Source: Cinnamomum chago
Taxonomy: Eukaryota > Streptophyta > Magnoliopsida > Laurales > Lauraceae
DNA: 64,000 nucleotides
Assembly (NCBI GenBank): GCA_038049695.1
Contig: CP142456.1
Span: 18,318,501 to 18,382,500 of the forward strand
Direction: 5' to 3'
This document shows positions 34,791 through 45,681 of this stretch, piece by piece. The notes below the pieces were generated by a model. It was not told the DNA's origin and did not search any database. It saw only the letters and a list, made by a program, of their open reading frames with translations. The stretch's first letter is position 1. Every line of letters starts with the position of its first letter. Position numbers and translations under genes: made by a program.

Positions 34791-37209
34791 ACACAGTTTC
34801 TTCTTCTTCTTCCATTGTTTTTCCCCATTTTTTTTCTAAATCTGCTGCAACTGCTCTCTGTTTTTCTAAATCTTCTTCTTCCATTGACTGTTGTGGTTAG
34901 TTGTTTGTATTTTATAATCGTTTTTCTTTATTTTTTCCCTTTAATTCGGTTATTTTGTATAAGTTTGGACTAAGGGTTTCCCCCTTTCTCTTATTTTCCT
35001 TGGTTGTGGTTTCATTCTTTGCTTTGGTTGTTACTATTCTTCCATTCTATCTGAATGCTTGTTAATGCTTTTGAATCGGAGTTAGTTGTTGGGTTTGGTT
35101 TGCTGGGTGTCTTTAAGGGTGATTTGTTTGTTGGTTTTTTGTTTGTTTAACGCGTGAATTCAATGTGTTGTAGCCTCTGGGTTTGAGCCTTATGCTTGAT
35201 TCTAATGAGCCAGGTTTTCTTTTTGTTTTTGGGTGATGTCTTTTGTTCTTGAATTAAATTGGTCATTGGGTTTTTAATGTTTGGTAATCATTAAGATGTT
35301 TGATTGTGGATGTGCCTTGCTAAAATTATCTTAATAGGAAAAAGAATAGCTCCCACAAAAATGTTCTCTCCTGTGGGTGAATGGTCTTTGGTTGACATCC
35401 ATAGGTATGCAATGTTGGAACCAAAACCAGTTTGAACCTTCCATGAAGCAGCAGGAACGGTCTATGGTCCTGTTCTCTGTTAAAAAAGAGCTTATATAAG
35501 CTCTTGGTGAATTCCACCATTTCCAAATCCCTAATTTATTTGTGTGAATCTTATCTTTAAAATGATTAATTTTAGGCCCTTGATATAAACATTCTAAGAG
35601 TAGTAACTAGTTTTGATACAACTCCACACCAACATCGTTGGAGCATCTCCAAACCCCATGTGCTTGGAAGGTGCCTTGAAAGTACTCCCACCTAATTAAA
35701 TAGTTGTGGGTTACCAAATATTTGTTTAATGGCCGCATTATTCTCAATTCACATTTTGTTTGCATGAAATGAAAATTTTTCAATACTATCATTACAATAC
35801 AATAAGGTCATTTCTCTATTGCAATTGTAAAAGTCTCAGGTGCCATATACAGTTCTATTCCTCATTGCCATTTGATAGAAGTTGGTTAATTCCAGGAGAT
35901 TAGTTTGGCTTATATAAGGTCAAATATTTGGACTAGGATCCTGGCTCTGATCAGTGGGGATTAGAGGGATGTGGAGTTCTTGTGATGAGACTTTTGGAGG
36001 CATTGTTAATTAGATTCTCTTGCAAAACCCTCCTTAACAAAATCATATATAGCTGACTATGTGCCACATGATGGAGACTGTCATATGTTAAGAATGTTGG
36101 ATATGTTAAAAAGATGAGTTCGTCTTAGATTAGGAAGGATTATATTAGGCTAGTGCCATGATCTGATTAACCTTCTTATCATACATTAATATTCTTTATG
36201 ATCACCAGTTCACCATTAAAATCAATCTAATGAATGGAAACTAGGGTTGGGTAACTGGCTATGGCCCCAAAGTGTTTGTGATAGCCCTAAGTGTTGAAAA
36301 TGTGTACAAGCTATTCTTTGAAAGATTCGTTTAGGAACCCAAGCAATCAATTTGAATGGACAATCTAAGAATCTCAAATGGGCCTTGGAAGATGGCATGG
36401 CCTTCAATAGTTTAAACCAAAAGACTCCGGATTTGATCCATGTGTGATACTTCTGCCATCATCAGTCAACGAAGAGCGTGTTGGCCTCCGATGGGGCTGA
36501 TTTCTTTATTTTTGTTTATTTTTTAGTTATTACTAGGTTAACCGACCCCCAAATAACGTTATTACCAACATTATCCGTGATCATCTCGTGTTTGGATGCA
36601 TGGTGAATAAAAGTAAAGTGAGGTGAAGTATCAAATTAAGAGAGAATAAAATATAGGGTGTTATGATGGCCTTTTGTTTTTTAGTGTTGGATTGTGAATA
36701 TTTTTTTACTTTTTGTGTAAAAAGAGGATATTTTTTTGTTATTTAGTGGAGAAATGAGGTTGTTTTTCGACTTTTATTTTAAAAAAGGAGGGAGTTTTGA
36801 ATTTATATACTTTTGATATGACCCCTTATTTTTTCTTTAATAATGGAGGGTTTACTTCACTTTAATTTTATTAGTAAATTGCTAGACACGCCCGCCTATT
36901 TAGTTAGACTCCAGTCATTCACTTGAAAAAACTCTTTTAATCTTATAGGGGGTTGAGTTGCATTAGTATTTGAAATTCTACTTTAGAGACTGCATTTGAA
37001 ATTCTCAGAATTCCCTCGAACAAGAATCCTCACAATTCTTCTAACCAAATAGGCCCTTAGGTATCCAATTCATTTCTTTATTTTCTTTATTTATTTATTG
37101 ATTCTTTCCAAAAAGGGCTGTCATGGACCTTGTATTGAAAGAGAACAAAATAGTGGACATTATATAATTGCTAATTGCTAATTGCTAATTACTTGTGATT
37201 TGGTCAGAT
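34791..37209 (+). other. Leader-intron region of element B
   Basis: T-rich intron-like DNA from a donor at 34791 to the acceptor TCAG directly before the TNP2 start. No captured gene was recognised. There is a 20-bp perfect palindrome at 35486-35505 around TATATA. From 36590 to 37060 the sequence ends in AACCAAATAGGCCC, a motif common at ends of small plant transposons, so a MITE may be present. Confidence 0.45.
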
Positions 37210-40200
37210 ATGGATAGGAGTTGGATATTACATTATCGGAACCGATTTAGTGCGGAGTACATAGCTGGGGTAAACTCATTTATTGATTTTGCAAAGGCGA
37301 ATTCGGGCGGGGCAGTGTTGATTAACTGCCCGTGTAACGATTGATGTAACCATCGGAAGCATGACTATGTAACCGTGAGAAGTCATCTGCACATTAAAGG
37401 AATGATGGTCCATTATCTACGGTGGATATATCACGGGGAACCCATAGTTCAACCCGATGATTCGGATGAGAGCGATGATGAATCAGAAGATAATCAAGAT
37501 GAGTACAATGAGTTGATAGATGATCATCGTAGGGGAACTTACTTGGAGGAAGATACTCAAGAGAGGGATGATTTTGAAAATTTGTTGAATGCTTCTCAGC
37601 GAGGCCTTTACCCAGGATGCAAAAGCTCAGATACTCTGTTATCGTTTGTCATCAAGATACTGCACGTGAAGGTAGAAAGTGGGTGTAGCAATAAGTCGTT
37701 CGACAAGGTCCTGCAGATTTTTAAGGACTTCTTACCCGAAGGTCATGTGCTGCCGGCATCAATTTACGAGGCGAAGAAATTATTGCGTGACTTGGGCGTG
37801 GGATACAAGAACATAGATGCCTGCAAACACAATTGTGTGTTGTATTGGAAGGAGAATGCTCAATTGGAAAAATGTCCAGAATGTGAAGAGCCTAGGTACA
37901 AGATCAATGATGGCAAGCGAAAGAAGATCCCTCATAAGGTGCTCCGTTACTTCCCATTGATACCGAGGTTACGCAGATTGTATATGTCAAGGAAGACAGC
38001 CACAGAGATGAGATGGCATAGTGATAAGCGCGTTGACGATGGGATAGCGCGGCATCCGGCTGATTCAGTGGAATGGAAAGAATTTGATAAGAAATATCCA
38101 GAGTTTTCCCAAGAGACACGTAATGTGAGGTTGGCGTTAGCCACTGATGGATTCAATCCTTTTGGTAACATGAGCACCTCTTATAGCATGTGGCCTGTCA
38201 TACTTATGCCCTATAATTTGCCACCATGGATGTGCATGAAGGAGCCATTCATGATGATGTCATTACTTATTCCAGGACCAAACTCAGCGGGAAACGATAT
38301 CGATGTATATCTGAGGCCCTTGGTTGATGAGTTGAAGGAGTTGTGGGATCATGGTGTATCTACTTATGATGCCTCCACTAAACAAACCTTTCAAATGCAT
38401 GTGGCTGTGATGTGGACGATAAATGACTTTCCTGCGTATGGTAACTTGTCTGGGTGGAGTACAAAAGGTTATAACGCATGCCCCTCGTGTAACGACACCT
38501 CGTTAGGGGTGAGGTTGAAAGATAAGATTGGGTACATTGGCCATCGAAAATACTTTGAAGTAAACCACCAATGGCGTAGAAGCAAGGCCTTCAACGGTCA
38601 GCCTGAGCGTGAAAAGGGGTCTTTGGATCTACCGGGGCAAAAGGTACTAGACCAGCTCGAAGAACTACATCTGGTCAGGTTTGGCAAGAATAACAAAAGA
38701 CCGCGTGACTCCGGAGAGTTGAATTGGACAAAGAAAAGCATCCTATTTGAATGGCCCTACTGGAAGTGCAAAAAACTCCGACACAACGTTGATCCTATGC
38801 ACATTGAGAAGAACATCTGTGTAGCCTTGGTTGGAACAATGTTGGGCATAAAGGGCAAAAACAAGGACACCGATAAAGCGCATAAGGATTTGAAAAATAT
38901 GGGCATCAGGCCAGAGTTGCATCTAGTGGAGAGGGGCGATGGATCCAGCTTGAAGCCGCATGCCTTCTTACACTCTGGCACCGAAAGACAGAGTTGGATT
39001 TTATGAATTCTTGAAATCGATCAAATACCCAGACGGCTATGCCGCGAACCTCTTGAGGTGTGTAACCTCGAAAAATGATAAATTGGCTGGTTTAAAGAGC
39101 CATGATTGCCACATCCTTATCCAACGGATCCTTCCTATTGGCATGCGTGGCTTTGTGAATAAGGATATTTGTACAACATTGTTTGAGTTAGGCAGCTTTT
39201 TCCAAGACCTCTGCTCCAAAACACAGAGACACGATGATTTGAAAAAATCGGAGGAGCAGATAGTTTTAATATTGTGCAAGCTTGAGAGGATATTTCCTCC
39301 TGCTTTCTTTGATGTGATGGTTCATCTATCGGTTCACTTGCCACGCGAGGCCATTCTTGGTGGACCGGTGCAATATCGGTGGATGTACCCGATTGAAAGG
39401 TAATAGTTGATGACCATCGAAAAATTATTTATATATTAGTGCAACTGCCTTGCATTGGAAATCGTAATAGTTATCATTTGTTGTTTAAAGGTTTCTGAAG
39501 ACCCTAAAGGGGTACGTTCGCAACAGAGCACGGCCTGAAGGTTCGATCGTCGAGGCTTACATTGTCAAAGAGTGTCTCACTTTTTGCTCAATGTATTTAA
39601 GGCAGACTGATCGAGTAGAGCGTTATGATGATGGTGGCGAACGGGGTGCGGGGATGTCAGTCTTCACACAAACTGTCCGTCCCATCGGGCTGATGCAAAG
39701 GGCACATGATCCTTCTCAAAGGGAGCGTGACATGGCTCATTGGTTTGTGCTGAATAATTGCCCCGAAGTGGAGCCGTATCTACAGTATGTGCTTCAATCT
39801 AGCCATATGTATGCATTGCTTGTTAACTCATTTATTCATTCTCGTCTCGGACTGATTCATTAAAAGCTATCTTGAGTAGGGAACACAAGAATTTAGTGCA
39901 AGACGAAAGAGGTGGAGACGTCGGGCAAATACAACGAAAAGAATTTGCAAAATGGTTCAAACAACGTGTAAGACATAAAATGAAGAACTTTTTAATTGCT
40001 TGATGTTATTTGAGTATAAGCTTCAAATAACATTAGTCTAACACATTTGTCTTAATCTGCTTATGTAGATGAATCAATTGCGAACTATAGGGTCACCAGA
40101 AGCTCTTGATGAGATGTGGTCATTAGCAAATGGCCCCAGATCCCTAGTGAATCTTTACCAGGGGTGTGATTGCAATTGCGTCCGATACCACACTGTAGAC

Positions 40201-40812
40201 CGTGAGAAATGTCGTAGGAGCCAGAGTAGCGGCTTGGTCGTGGAAGGGGAATACGAAGGGGTGAAACATGACTACTATGGCTACATCTGCAACGTCTGGG
40301 AATTGTCCTATCGGCACGGGGGTAAGGTGGTCTTATTTGAATGTGAATGGTACAACACTAGTACCAAGCACAAGATAAACATCGAAGACCATCTTACAAG
40401 CATTGATATCACGGGTCGTTGGTGTAAGGATGATCCATTTGTCCTACCAAGTCAGGTGAAACAAGTCTTCTATGTCAATGACACCGGTAGAGGAAAAAAT
40501 TGGAGAGTTGTAGAACGGGTCAAGACTCGGGGAGTATGGGATGTGCCCGCTAAGTGGGATGACGACGGTGATGATGATGATGTGCCGGTTGATGGATTTC
40601 AGCAGGACGAAACGACATTTGTTGTCCCAGTCCTCGTCGATGGTACTAGTGACCAATACTCTAGGGATGATATAGATCCTGAGATCGTTCTCAGTGATGA
40701 GTCAGTATACGAGGATGGCCAAGATGAGGATGACACGCTGGCGGAATATGAAGATGATGAAGGGAATGATGGCCATAGTCAGGACGATGATGACATGGAA
40801 TATGACATGTAG
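37210..40812 (+). pseudogene. TNP2-type transposase gene of element B, one stop and one frameshift
   Basis: Exons: 37210-39399, 39491-39784, 39880-39967, 40069-40812; all introns are GT-AG and all phases fit once one extra base is allowed for. Order: MDRSWILHYRNRF start, transposase-associated domain (CPC-ND-stop-C-N-H), acidic linker, Cys block (CPECEEPRY), TNP2 core (LATDGFNPFGNMS, PNSAGNDIDVYLRPL, MWTINDFPAYGNLSGW, LRHNVDPMHIEKNI), DUF4218 (HLSVHLPREAILGGPVQYRW) and DUF4216 (YYGYICNVWELSYRHGGKVV) with an acidic tail. Two lesions: TGA at codon 45 (37342-37344), also present in element A, and an extra T at 38965-38966. Exon 1 is 2190 bp, one more than the splice phase allows, which independently shows the insertion. 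Otherwise open, about 1100 codons. Confidence 0.93.
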
Positions 40813-41254
40813 TGTTTGCTTCGATTTTGCACATGTAACTATTAAGTAAATTAATGAAGAACTTTACTTCCATAGAGTATGCTTAATTTCATTCGATTGT
40901 TGAAGGAATTTTCGTTCATGTTATTTTACCCTGCATATGAACAATTTTTGTTATGTTTATTTTAAAAATATTATATGGTGTATGCCATGTTATTACCTAG
41001 CTCGTTATATGACGTTCATGTTTGATTCAATTTTTCAACTCTAACACAGAACATGTCGGATGAGGTAATCTTTCGTTTATAATGTCTATGACGTGTACTT
41101 GAAAATACTAGTAACTTGTATGTGACACTGAGGCTCGAAATGATTTTCATTTCCATTTAATGTAAATTGATGACATTCACTTTGCTAATATTATTTTTTT
41201 GTGTTAATAATTATTTAATTTCCTTGTCAATTTGCTTTAATCCAGATTGCAGAT

Positions 41255-43148
41255 ATGCCGCGGGAAAACAGGGCGAGACGTGCTCGGCAGGTTGCAGCTG
41301 CAGTCAGGTTAGATCCTGTGGAGAGCAGACCTGAGCCCTCGACGCGGCCTCTGCCAGCTGCTCCCGAGGTTACACTGGCCGGAGGATCAGGGAGCACCCC
41401 TGAATCGGCAGCCTCCCAGCCTCTGCCGATTGAGCCTTTGACCACACAGTCCCCGCCGACCCAGGCCCAGCCGTCCCAGCCTCCCGCGAGTCATCATACG
41501 ACCGGGAGCAGCGTAGGTGAGAAAATCGGAAAACCTTTTAAAGTGTAGAATGGTTCACCTCATATTTAGATTTGTGTTCTATAACTTTTTTTTTCTTCTG
41601 ATTTGTTCACCTCAAATATCATTTGTGTTCACTAACTCATTTAGCACTGTCGTCTTAACAGCATCAGCCCCAGCCTCGGCTGAGACTCTTGGCCGTACCA
41701 GGGGTGCTACGCGAGGGAAGAATGCGGCAAAGCTGAGGAGACAGCTAGGTCATAACATCCCAGTCCCGATCCCTAGCTCCAGTCATAGGCCAGAGGGGGA
41801 ACATGCCCCATCACTGGCTAACCATCTTGGGTTAGCCATTAGAGAGGTTACCCCAGTCAGGCCTCATGGCTGGAAGAAGCTTGACAGTGGGATCAAGCTT
41901 GCCGTCATCACTGCAGTCAAGGTAAACTGAAACGAGAAACATCAACCAAAGTTATTATAGTTGTGCTCCTCATTACAATATCTAATTATATTTTGTTATT
42001 ACTAATGACTACTATGGCTATCCCCTAATTGTAGCAACTCTTTGAGATCGGGGACTATGAGGGTGATATGCAGCTTAGGACGGACATTGACCGCCAGTGC
42101 GGGTTCCTATATAGGGGCTGGAAGTATGAGCTGCATACTCACTATCAGGTCCTCTTGGAGCAAGGGGTTCCCCGACCCCAGGACCACCCGGCAGAGGGTT
42201 GTTCTCTAGCTGACTGGCAGCAGATGATCTCGCAGTGCTGGGAATCACCAGCCTGGAAGGTAACCTGGGGATGTTATCTAAATGTCTTAATTATAATCCA
42301 ATGTAATTCTATTTGTAACGATTAAATACACTCATGCTATTGTATTATTGTTTTTCTATGTAGGCAAAGTCAAAGAAAGCTCAAGAGAGTCGAGCCCAGC
42401 TGCCATACAATCATACGAGTGGCTCCCGGTCATTTGCCTCGAGGATGTCTATGATGGTATTGATTATATTCATATGAAGAAACTTGATTAAGTTTATTAA
42501 TTTATCAATATGTATCAGGGTTCATATCTAATATAAAGCTATTTCAAATTTTAGGCGGCACAGAATGCCGGTCAAGCGCCGCCCATTACTCAGTTCTTCC
42601 GCGACACCCACTGCAAACGAAAGAGTAATGAGTGGGTAAATGAGGTGGCTCAACAGAGACATGTACGTTTCCTAATAAATCAGTACTGATTATATAATGT
42701 CATAGAAGTATTCTAAATCCTTTATTGATTTAAATGGCAGGAGGCCTTGGTGCAGCGGACCGAGGAGCAGTCGCAGCCCTCTATCACCACTCCGATGACT
42801 GAGGAGCAGATTGCTGCTGATGTGCTTGGGAAGAGGTCGGGCTACGTAAAGGGGTATGGGATATACTCGAGGACCTCTTCCTCTTCCACACAGTCTCGGG
42901 CACCGGACCCTGAGGTGGTCGCCCTGCGCGAGCAGCTAGCTGAGCAGGATAGGAGGCAGGCTGAGCAGCTAGCTGAACAGGGTAGGAGGCAGGCTGAGCA
43001 GCTAGCTCAGCATGACCGGAGGACACCCCAGCTTGAGGCCCTCGTTCAAAGGCTGGCAGCTGTGGCAGGAATAGATCCGGCCGCCTTTCTTGACACCACG
43101 GGAGAGAGCACTTCTGCTGGGGATGGCACAGCTCCTGGAGGATCATGA
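41255..43148 (+). CDS. Transposase_24 (Ptta/En/Spm) protein of element B, intact
   Basis: Six exons, 41255-41516, 41662-41921, 42035-42259, 42364-42456, 42555-42662 and 42741-43148, join in phase to 1356 bp, 451 residues, with no lesion. Exon 1 is Pro/Ser/Thr-rich after a basic start (MPRENRARRARQV). Exon 2 holds TRGKNAAKLRRQLGH and HGWKKLDSGIKL; exon 3 GWKYELHTHY and WQQMISQCWESPAWK; exon 4 NHTSGSRSFASRM; exon 5 PITQFFRDTHCKRKSNEWVN. This is the block order of the Transposase_24 family. The last exon has a coiled coil with a repeated LAEQ-RRQAEQ unit. In CACTA elements this is the second protein, thought to bind the subterminal repeats and act with TNP2 in the nucleus. It is the only intact multi-exon gene of the window. 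Confidence 0.92.
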
Positions 43149-43260
43149 TGCGACTCTTTGGTTAGTAGAATACTTTCTTGAACAAATAACATATCATTTG
43201 TGTTATTAATTTATAAACACTCAAAATGTAGGATTTGAACAAATTTTAACTACACAGTAT

Positions 43261-43617
43261 GATTGCATTATCATAATCTTTCTCATCAACAAATACTCGT
43301 TCATCTATGTCATCCTTGATTGCATTATCATAATCTTTCTCATCAATAAATACTCGTTCATCTATGTCATCCTTGATTGCATTATCATAATCTTTCCCAT
43401 CAACAAATACTCGTTCATCTATGTCATCCTTGATTGCATTATCATAATCTTTTTCATCAACAAATACTCATTCATCTATGTCATCCTTGATTGCATTATC
43501 ATAATCTTTATCATCAACAAATACTCGTTCTTCTATGTAATCCTTGATTGCATTATCATACTCTCTCTCATCAACAATTACTTGTGCATCCCTGTCATCC
43601 TTGATTGCATTATCGTA
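43261..43617 (-). repeat. 57-bp minisatellite, about six units
   Basis: GATTGCATTATC starts at 43261, 43318, 43375, 43432, 43489, 43546 and 43603, a constant 57-bp period. As 57 is 19 codons, the minus strand stays open through several units (YDNAIKDDIDERVFVDEKD-like peptide) until a CGA-to-TGA change at about 43468. It joins directly to the 172-bp satellite. No spacer diversity, so it is not a CRISPR array. Confidence 0.9.
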
Positions 43618-43621
43618 ACAT

Positions 43622-44968
43622 GTAGGAACTGACGGCTCGCAGATTGGACTCACGGTTAGGGAATTAGAGCCGGAAACCGACTCTTTTCCAACACTTAGGC
43701 TCGAAAACGGCCCCCCGGGGGTCCGGAACGGGAATCGGCGACCGAAAAAATTGGGGACCGGCACGGACGGTTCGCACGGGGGTAGAGTAACCTGTAGGAA
43801 CTGACGGCTCACAGATTAGACTCACGGTTAGGGAATTAGAGCCCGAAACCGTCTCTTTTCCAACACTTAGGCTCGAAAACGGCCCCCCGGGGGTCCGGAA
43901 CGCGAATCGGCGATCTAAATAATCGGAAACCGACACGGACGGTTCGCACAGGGTAGAGTAACCTGTAGGAACTGACGGCTCGCGGATTGGACTCACGGTT
44001 AGGGAATTAGAGCCGAAAATCAACTATTTTCCAACACTTAGGCTCGAAAACGGCCCCCCGGGGGTCCGGAACGCGAATCGGCGACCGAAAAAATCGGGGA
44101 CCGGTATGTACGGTTCGCACGGGGGTAGAGTAACCTGTAGGAACTGACGGCTCGCAGATTGGACTCACGGTTAGGGAATTAGAGCCGAAAACTGACTCTT
44201 TTCCAACACTTAGGCTCGAAAACGGCCCCCCGAGGGTCCGGAACGGGAATCGGCGACCGGAAAATTCTGGGACCAGCACGGATGGTTTACACGGGGGTAG
44301 AGTAACCTGTAGGAACTGACGGCTCGCAGATTGGACTCACGGTTAGGGAATTAGAGCCGGAAACCGACTCTTTTCCAACACTTAGGCTCTAAAACGGCCC
44401 CCCGGGGGTCCGGAACGGGAATCGGAGACCGAAAAAATCAGGGACCGGCACGGACGGTTCGTACGGGGGTAGAGTAACCTGTAGGAACTGACGGCTCGCA
44501 GATTGGACTCACGGTTAGGGAATTAGAGCCGGAAACCGACTCTTTTCCAACACTTAGGCTCGAAAACGGCCCCCCGGGGGTCCGGAACGCGAATCGTCGA
44601 CCGAAAAAATTGGAAACCGGCACGGACGGTTCGTACGGGGGTAGAGTAACCTATAGGAACTGACGGCTCGCAGATTGAACTCACGGTTAGGGAATTAGAG
44701 CCGAAAACCGACTATTTTCCAACACTTAGGCTCGAAAACGGCCCCCCGGGGGTCCGGAACGGGAATCGGCGACCGGAAAATCCGCGGACCGGCACGGACG
44801 GTTTACACGGGGGTAGAGTAACCTGTAGGAACTGAGGGCTCGCAGATTGGACTCACGGTTAGGGAATTAGAGCCGGAAACCGACTCTTTTCCAACACTTA
44901 GGCTCGAAAACGGCCCCCCGGGGGTCCGGAACGGGAATCGGCGACCGAAAAAATCGGGGACCGGCACG
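43622..44968 (+). repeat. 172-bp satellite array in element B, 7.8 units
   Basis: GTAGGAACTGA (once ATAGGAACTGA) recurs at 43622, 43794, 43965, 44137, 44309, 44481, 44653 and 44825, a 171-172-bp period. Each unit carries TTTTCCAACACTTAGGCTC, a CCCCCCGGGGGTCCGGAAC block and a GACCGGCACGGACGG block. Units are about 90 percent or more alike by eye. It is GC-rich compared with its surroundings. The same family is found reversed at 50772-51752 in element D. Confidence 0.95.
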
Positions 44969-44984
44969 TTTTGAGGCTGATTGC

Positions 44985-45052
44985 ACTGCTAGGTTGGAGC
45001 TTTGGGTTCGTGGGATTAATCTGATTTCAAAGGAAGCAGCTGCTGGAGCTTG
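44985..45052 (+). other. Coding-like tail after the satellite in element B
   Basis: Right after the array a frame reads CTARLELWVRGINLISKEAA followed by AGA and TGA, then a 3'-untranslated-like sequence. It looks like the C-terminus of some captured host protein, but I cannot name it. The stretch 45060-45681 holds no further coding signal. Confidence 0.3.
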
Positions 45053-45681
45053 ATAAATGAAGACTACAAACTTTGTATGGATGGAAGTGGAAGTATGAAT
45101 GAAATGAATTTTGTACTCTAAAAATCTTTTTTGTGTATCATTCTTCTTTAGGCTTCATTCAGTAATTGGAAGGTCTCAGATACTGTTTTTTTCTTGTTTA
45201 AGCTATGTGAAGGATGAGATATCAGATATTCAGCAACAGATAGCATATCCAGATAGGCAATGCTATAGAGATATTTTTGTCTGCATACTAATTTGGAATC
45301 ACAACTGCCTTGGATTTCTCCACTATTCTGTTATTGTAGCCCTCTCCTTCCAAAGGAGTTGCTTCCCCTTCCCCTTTTCCATATGATACTCTGGTTCATA
45401 CTGTTTAAATTTCAGAACAAATGAAGTAATCTCTCACTACACTCTTACAACACACCCAGCTATGACAGGCGCAGCTGCTGCCCTCATGTTCTGTATTATC
45501 ATGCACATAGAAATTTAAGAGATGTGTTTAATCATGAAGTTGTGGCTATACTCCATCCCATGGCACCTCTTACCATTGCAAATCCAATTTCGCCCACCAT
45601 GTATATTAAATCGATTGACAATTGATGATTCAGTTTTCAAACAGCACATCAACTTAAATTACTCTCTCTCATTGGTGAATT

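Noticed and set aside
34394-34900. 168-codon open frame in the CT-rich leader of B
   Set aside because: Mostly Ser-Leu repeats from a (CT)n microsatellite.
43261-43617. CRISPR-like regular repeat
   Set aside because: Direct tandem repeats without unique spacers, in a plant genome.
43468-44623. Several 60-120-codon minus-strand frames
   Set aside because: They are the same translation of the 172-bp satellite and the 57-bp minisatellite repeated; 172 is not a multiple of three and the frames stop at unit changes.
45436-45455. CACTACACTCTTAC as a CACTA terminus
   Set aside because: No subterminal repeats follow, and it sits in the 3' non-coding part of B.
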